Below, piece by piece: positions 61,771 to 64,000 of a DNA stretch of 64,000 nucleotides. The notes beneath the pieces are model-generated. The model did no database searches and was not told the origin of the DNA. It worked only from the letters and a program-made list of their open reading frames with translations. Position numbers and translations under genes: made by a program. How positions within the stretch are numbered: the stretch's first letter is position 1; each line of letters opens with the position of its first letter. The DNA is from Spironucleus salmonicida (Eukaryota > Fornicata > Diplomonadida > Hexamitidae), in the NCBI GenBank assembly GCA_000497125.2, contig CM035316.1:944001-1008000 (forward strand), in the 5' to 3' direction.

Positions 61771-62312
61771 TTCTGTGTTTTAACTGATATAAGCGTCCCG
61801 GGAGAGTCAAAATTTCCGCTCCAGAACGTCAAAATTTCTGAAAATCGCAGAATTTTGCCCCGCGACGCCCTGGACGCAGAAACGTTGTTTTGGACGTATT
61901 CCAGATATTGGATTATCGGCGTAAAGCCCGATTTCTGCGCAAACTGGCCTGTTACTTTCTTGAGCTGCTCGATTTGGCCTCTAAGGGTATGCGCTCGCAC
62001 AACTTTTGAAATTGAATTTGGTTTTCCACTCCTTTTTGTATACTTTAGTTTTTCAGTTTCTCGATTTCGGCCTAAAATTCATTTTTGGCGATGCGAATTT
62101 CTGCAGTTTGCAGTTTTGCGTCGCTGGCTTTCTAGGCCGAAAATTCGCTTTATTTTGTCGTTCAGTTTCTGCGTTAAAAGAATAGTGTTTTCGTGGTTCG
62201 GGTTGATATAAGGGTTAGTCGTGTTTTTCAGCTGTACGATAAGCGCTGATGCGGTGGTAATAGTGGGCTTAAGTGATAACTGGTTTAGTTGCAAATCAGA
62301 AAATTCTGGCAT
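61767..62312 (-). CDS. coiled-coil protein with interrupted frame
   Basis: The first frame (from 62312) reads MPEFSDLQLNQLSLKPTITT ... LLTQKLNDKIK and would stop at TGA 62079. From about 62165 the coiled-coil signal moves to another phase (KLQTAEIRIAKNEFQAEIEK), and from about 62000 to a third (RGQIEQLKKVTGQFAQKSGF), ending KTQK-stop. The first shift sits at an AAAA run and could be a length error or frameshift. The second would be resolved by removing GTATAC...CAAAAG (41 bp), a possible short intron. Host gene, class with 12-mer and GGAGTGGAAA. Confidence 0.45.
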
Positions 62313-62400
62313 TTTCCAAAAATATGTATTATAATATATAATAATGTTATAGAATTTTTGATAATACTTTATATACCAATAATAAATCTACATTTCTCGA
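62313..62400. promoter_or_regulatory. 88-bp divergent promoter region
   Basis: Between two divergent coiled-coil genes. Contains TATTATAATATATAATAATG near its centre, the TATATAATA tract seen before many starts. Confidence 0.5.
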
Positions 62401-63072
62401 ATGGACTATTCGCAAGAGTTGTAGAAGCTGTACCCTGAGCTAGAGATTTAGAATGGTATTCTATACATGACATATTTGATCAAAAATGGAGCATAACCAC
62501 CTAAAAGATTTATCTTTGACACTTCATTATTATCTAGTGAAAAAGTAGTATAGATGAATCTGCGAGCAGTTGTAAAGACTGTAGAATTAGTATTAAACTA
62601 GCAGCTAGAATAACTTAATGTTAAGGAGCCAGACTTCAATAAATTCTCATTTGCTGTTTTATAGACCGGTTCGTTTTTATAAACAAAAGACGAATAGATT
62701 TCAGCTTAGATATCCGAAAAACTAAATGAAGTAGCGAAAATAGAGTTCGCAGTTTAACAAAAATAAGTATTGAAGACAGTAGATTAGGAAAATCTTCTGC
62801 ACGAAGAAGAAAAAGTAGAAACATAAAAGTTAGTATAAAAGCCATCTAAAGATTACAATTAATGGGATAAAACTGATCTAATTAGTTACATTACCATGTT
62901 AGAGTCAACTAATTTAGAATTGAGCGAATAATTGAAATAAAAATCATAAGAGTCAGAAAATCATTAGAATAAATTAAATGCATTGTTAGAGGTTAGAAGA
63001 AGAGAAAACTTCGTCCCTGATATTACTAAAAAAGGTGAAGGAGAAAAAAGAAAATTTTTGTTTTGGCTCTGA
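62401..63072 (+). CDS. hypothetical coiled-coil protein, 223 aa
   Basis: MDYSQELQKLYPELEIQNGI start; first 90 residues globular (RFIFDTSLLSSEKVVQMNLR), then two Gln/Glu-rich coiled coils (QISEKLNEVAKIEFAVQQKQ; ITMLESTNLELSEQLKQKSQ) and a basic end KKGEGEKRKFLFWL. More than 20 TAR codons are read as Gln. No family recognised. 60 bp upstream of the next gene. Confidence 0.65.
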
Positions 63073-63132
63073 ACATTATTTCCATTTATTATTTATATTC
63101 TATTTATATTCACTTAAAATAAAGTTGTTAAA

Positions 63133-63594
63133 ATGTAATAATAATTCTGTTCAACCAAAGATTTTTAAAAGTGTGTTTTTCCACACCAAGGCACCCAATA
63201 AAATATTTTCCCTGATTCTGATGACGATACTGTGTTAATTAAAAATATTTAGCCTGTGCAACTTGAAGACTACTTGATTTTATCATAATAAATGAAAATA
63301 ACACTAAAGTAACGAGTTTCAGTTCCACAACAGATATAAAATAAAGAATATAATAAAAATATGCTAAAATGCTCATTCTAACCTCGAATTTTTCACAACA
63401 ATCCCGAGAAGCTCTTAGACGCTAGGTATATAACCACTGGTACAATTTACGATGAAAATTCATATAAGAGGTACTTGAAACTGCAATTACAGGTTGAAAA
63501 GCAATAAAAAAATGCCATATATGAACAAGATTTCGAAAGCTGTTAATTCAAGAAACTAGCTAAGATCAAGCGGAAATTGATTAAGCATAAGTGA
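63133..63594 (+). CDS. hypothetical protein, 153 aa
   Basis: Start MQQQFCSTKDFQKCVFPHQG (three TAA codons follow the ATG, all read as Gln), an acidic patch (FPDSDDDTVLIKNIQ), then a basic helical half (YKRYLKLQLQVEKQQKNAIY) ending KRKLIKHK. Alternative start at 63292. Convergent with the next gene, 11 bp between stops. Not recognised. Confidence 0.55.
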
Positions 63595-63605
63595 TGTAAC
63601 TAATA

Positions 63606-63923
63606 TCATTCTTCTAAATCGTCGTAAAAGTCAATTTATGACATCAGACTTAAAATAGGCTAAAAACTCATCCGGCTGTCCTTCTAAAATTTCATTGAAG
63701 AAGATAACTGTCCAGAAAATAACTCCATAGACTTTATCGAGGCTGAAAGTGTCAGATTCGAATAAACTGGAGATAGCTCCACAAGGTCTAGGTGATCAAT
63801 AAGATCCTCGCTGAACAAGTTTATTTTTTCAGTTTATAAATGTGTAAGACCTGTTTTTCTCTTTTTCAGCATCATAACCGGTACTTCAGGTATTGATTTT
63901 ATCTGTTAACTACCACACCCCAT
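63606..63923 (-). CDS. small Met-Gly protein, possible dual lipid anchor (weak family member), 105 aa
   Basis: MGCGSQQIKSIPEVPVMMLK: Gly2 and Cys3 are the classical myristoyl-plus-palmitoyl pattern. Basic patch KKRKTGLTHL, then LFSEDLIDHLDLVELSPVYS and Ser-rich SLSASIKSMELFSGQLSSSM-type sequence, ending in acidic DFYDDLEE. The Ala-Asp-x-Tyr-Leu box is absent. Three or four TAR codons are read as Gln. Size and layout resemble the 80-99 aa family. Confidence 0.5.
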
Positions 63924-64000
63924 TTTATAAAAATAAAAGGGGATTATTATCTATATAATAAATAATTAAAATATGCGTTTACACAGTAAATGTAGATAAA
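63924..64000. other. window edge, AT-rich
   Basis: Contains CTATATAATAAATAAT upstream of the minus-strand gene start. Nothing else. Confidence 0.4.

Noticed and set aside
1-64000. tRNA, rRNA, CRISPR arrays and retroelement or DNA-transposon genes
   Set aside because: No T-loop/anticodon arrangement, rRNA core, regular spacer array, reverse transcriptase or transposase motif was recognised by eye. A dedicated covariance-model and profile search would be needed to exclude short or divergent ones.

Overview
This is eukaryotic DNA in which TGA is the only stop codon and TAA/TAG are read as glutamine. Every recognisable gene (NagB, PheRS alpha, PP2C, importin, Fes1, calmodulin-like, REEP, Spc25 and others) is open only under this reading. 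Convincing spliceosomal introns are scarce, genes are short, intergenic DNA is very AT-rich, and a bacterial-type family II pyrophosphatase is present. Together these suggest a diplomonad of the hexamitid type; an oxymonad or ciliate is less likely but cannot be excluded from one window. All CDS coordinates below use the TAR=Gln code and include the TGA.

Layout. 0.3-8.9 kb: small genes, a four-TM protein, a probable Spc25 and an 858-aa multi-zinc-finger E3 candidate. 9.0-19.9 kb: a giant inverted repeat (arms about 5 kb, spacer 0.95 kb). Its arms carry glucosamine-6-phosphate deaminase and three GC-rich genes of unknown function, and its right edge lies inside the end of a pyrophosphatase gene (19.8-21.8 kb). 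23.5-31.3 kb: a second inverted repeat (3.56-kb arms that look identical, 641-bp spacer) with Fes1, a calmodulin-like protein, a REEP/Yop1 protein and two unknown genes per arm, plus a coiled-coil gene in the spacer. 31.8-32.8 kb: a third, direct copy of the middle of the first inverted repeat. 33-41 kb: Rrp8, PP2C, Rpb12, two Myb-like genes and small unknown genes. 41-44 kb: a cluster of tiny lipid-anchor genes. 44-57 kb: importin, a type I surface protein, PheRS alpha and a coiled-coil protein. 57-61.5 kb: a large minisatellite followed by a smaller one. 61.5-64 kb: coiled-coil genes.

The most interesting result is a family of very small proteins (80-99 aa) found by reading the AT-rich gaps in the altered code. 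At least nine unrelated-looking loci begin Met-Gly and carry Ala-Asp-x-aromatic-Leu-Leu/Val at a nearly fixed position (residues 11-16). The Gly2 start predicts N-myristoylation, and some members also have a nearby Cys suited to palmitoylation. Several weaker Met-Gly genes lie among them. A second tiny paralogous pair (80 aa each, ending R-H-E-H-I/V-E) sits beside members of the first family at two loci. I recognise neither family.

Three base-composition classes of genes are interleaved: AT-rich genes full of TAR glutamines; intermediate genes that share a dispersed 12-mer (AACTGATATAAC) and a TTTCCACTCC element; and strongly GC-rich genes that use almost no TAR. GC content changes inside single genes, once exactly at an inverted-repeat boundary.
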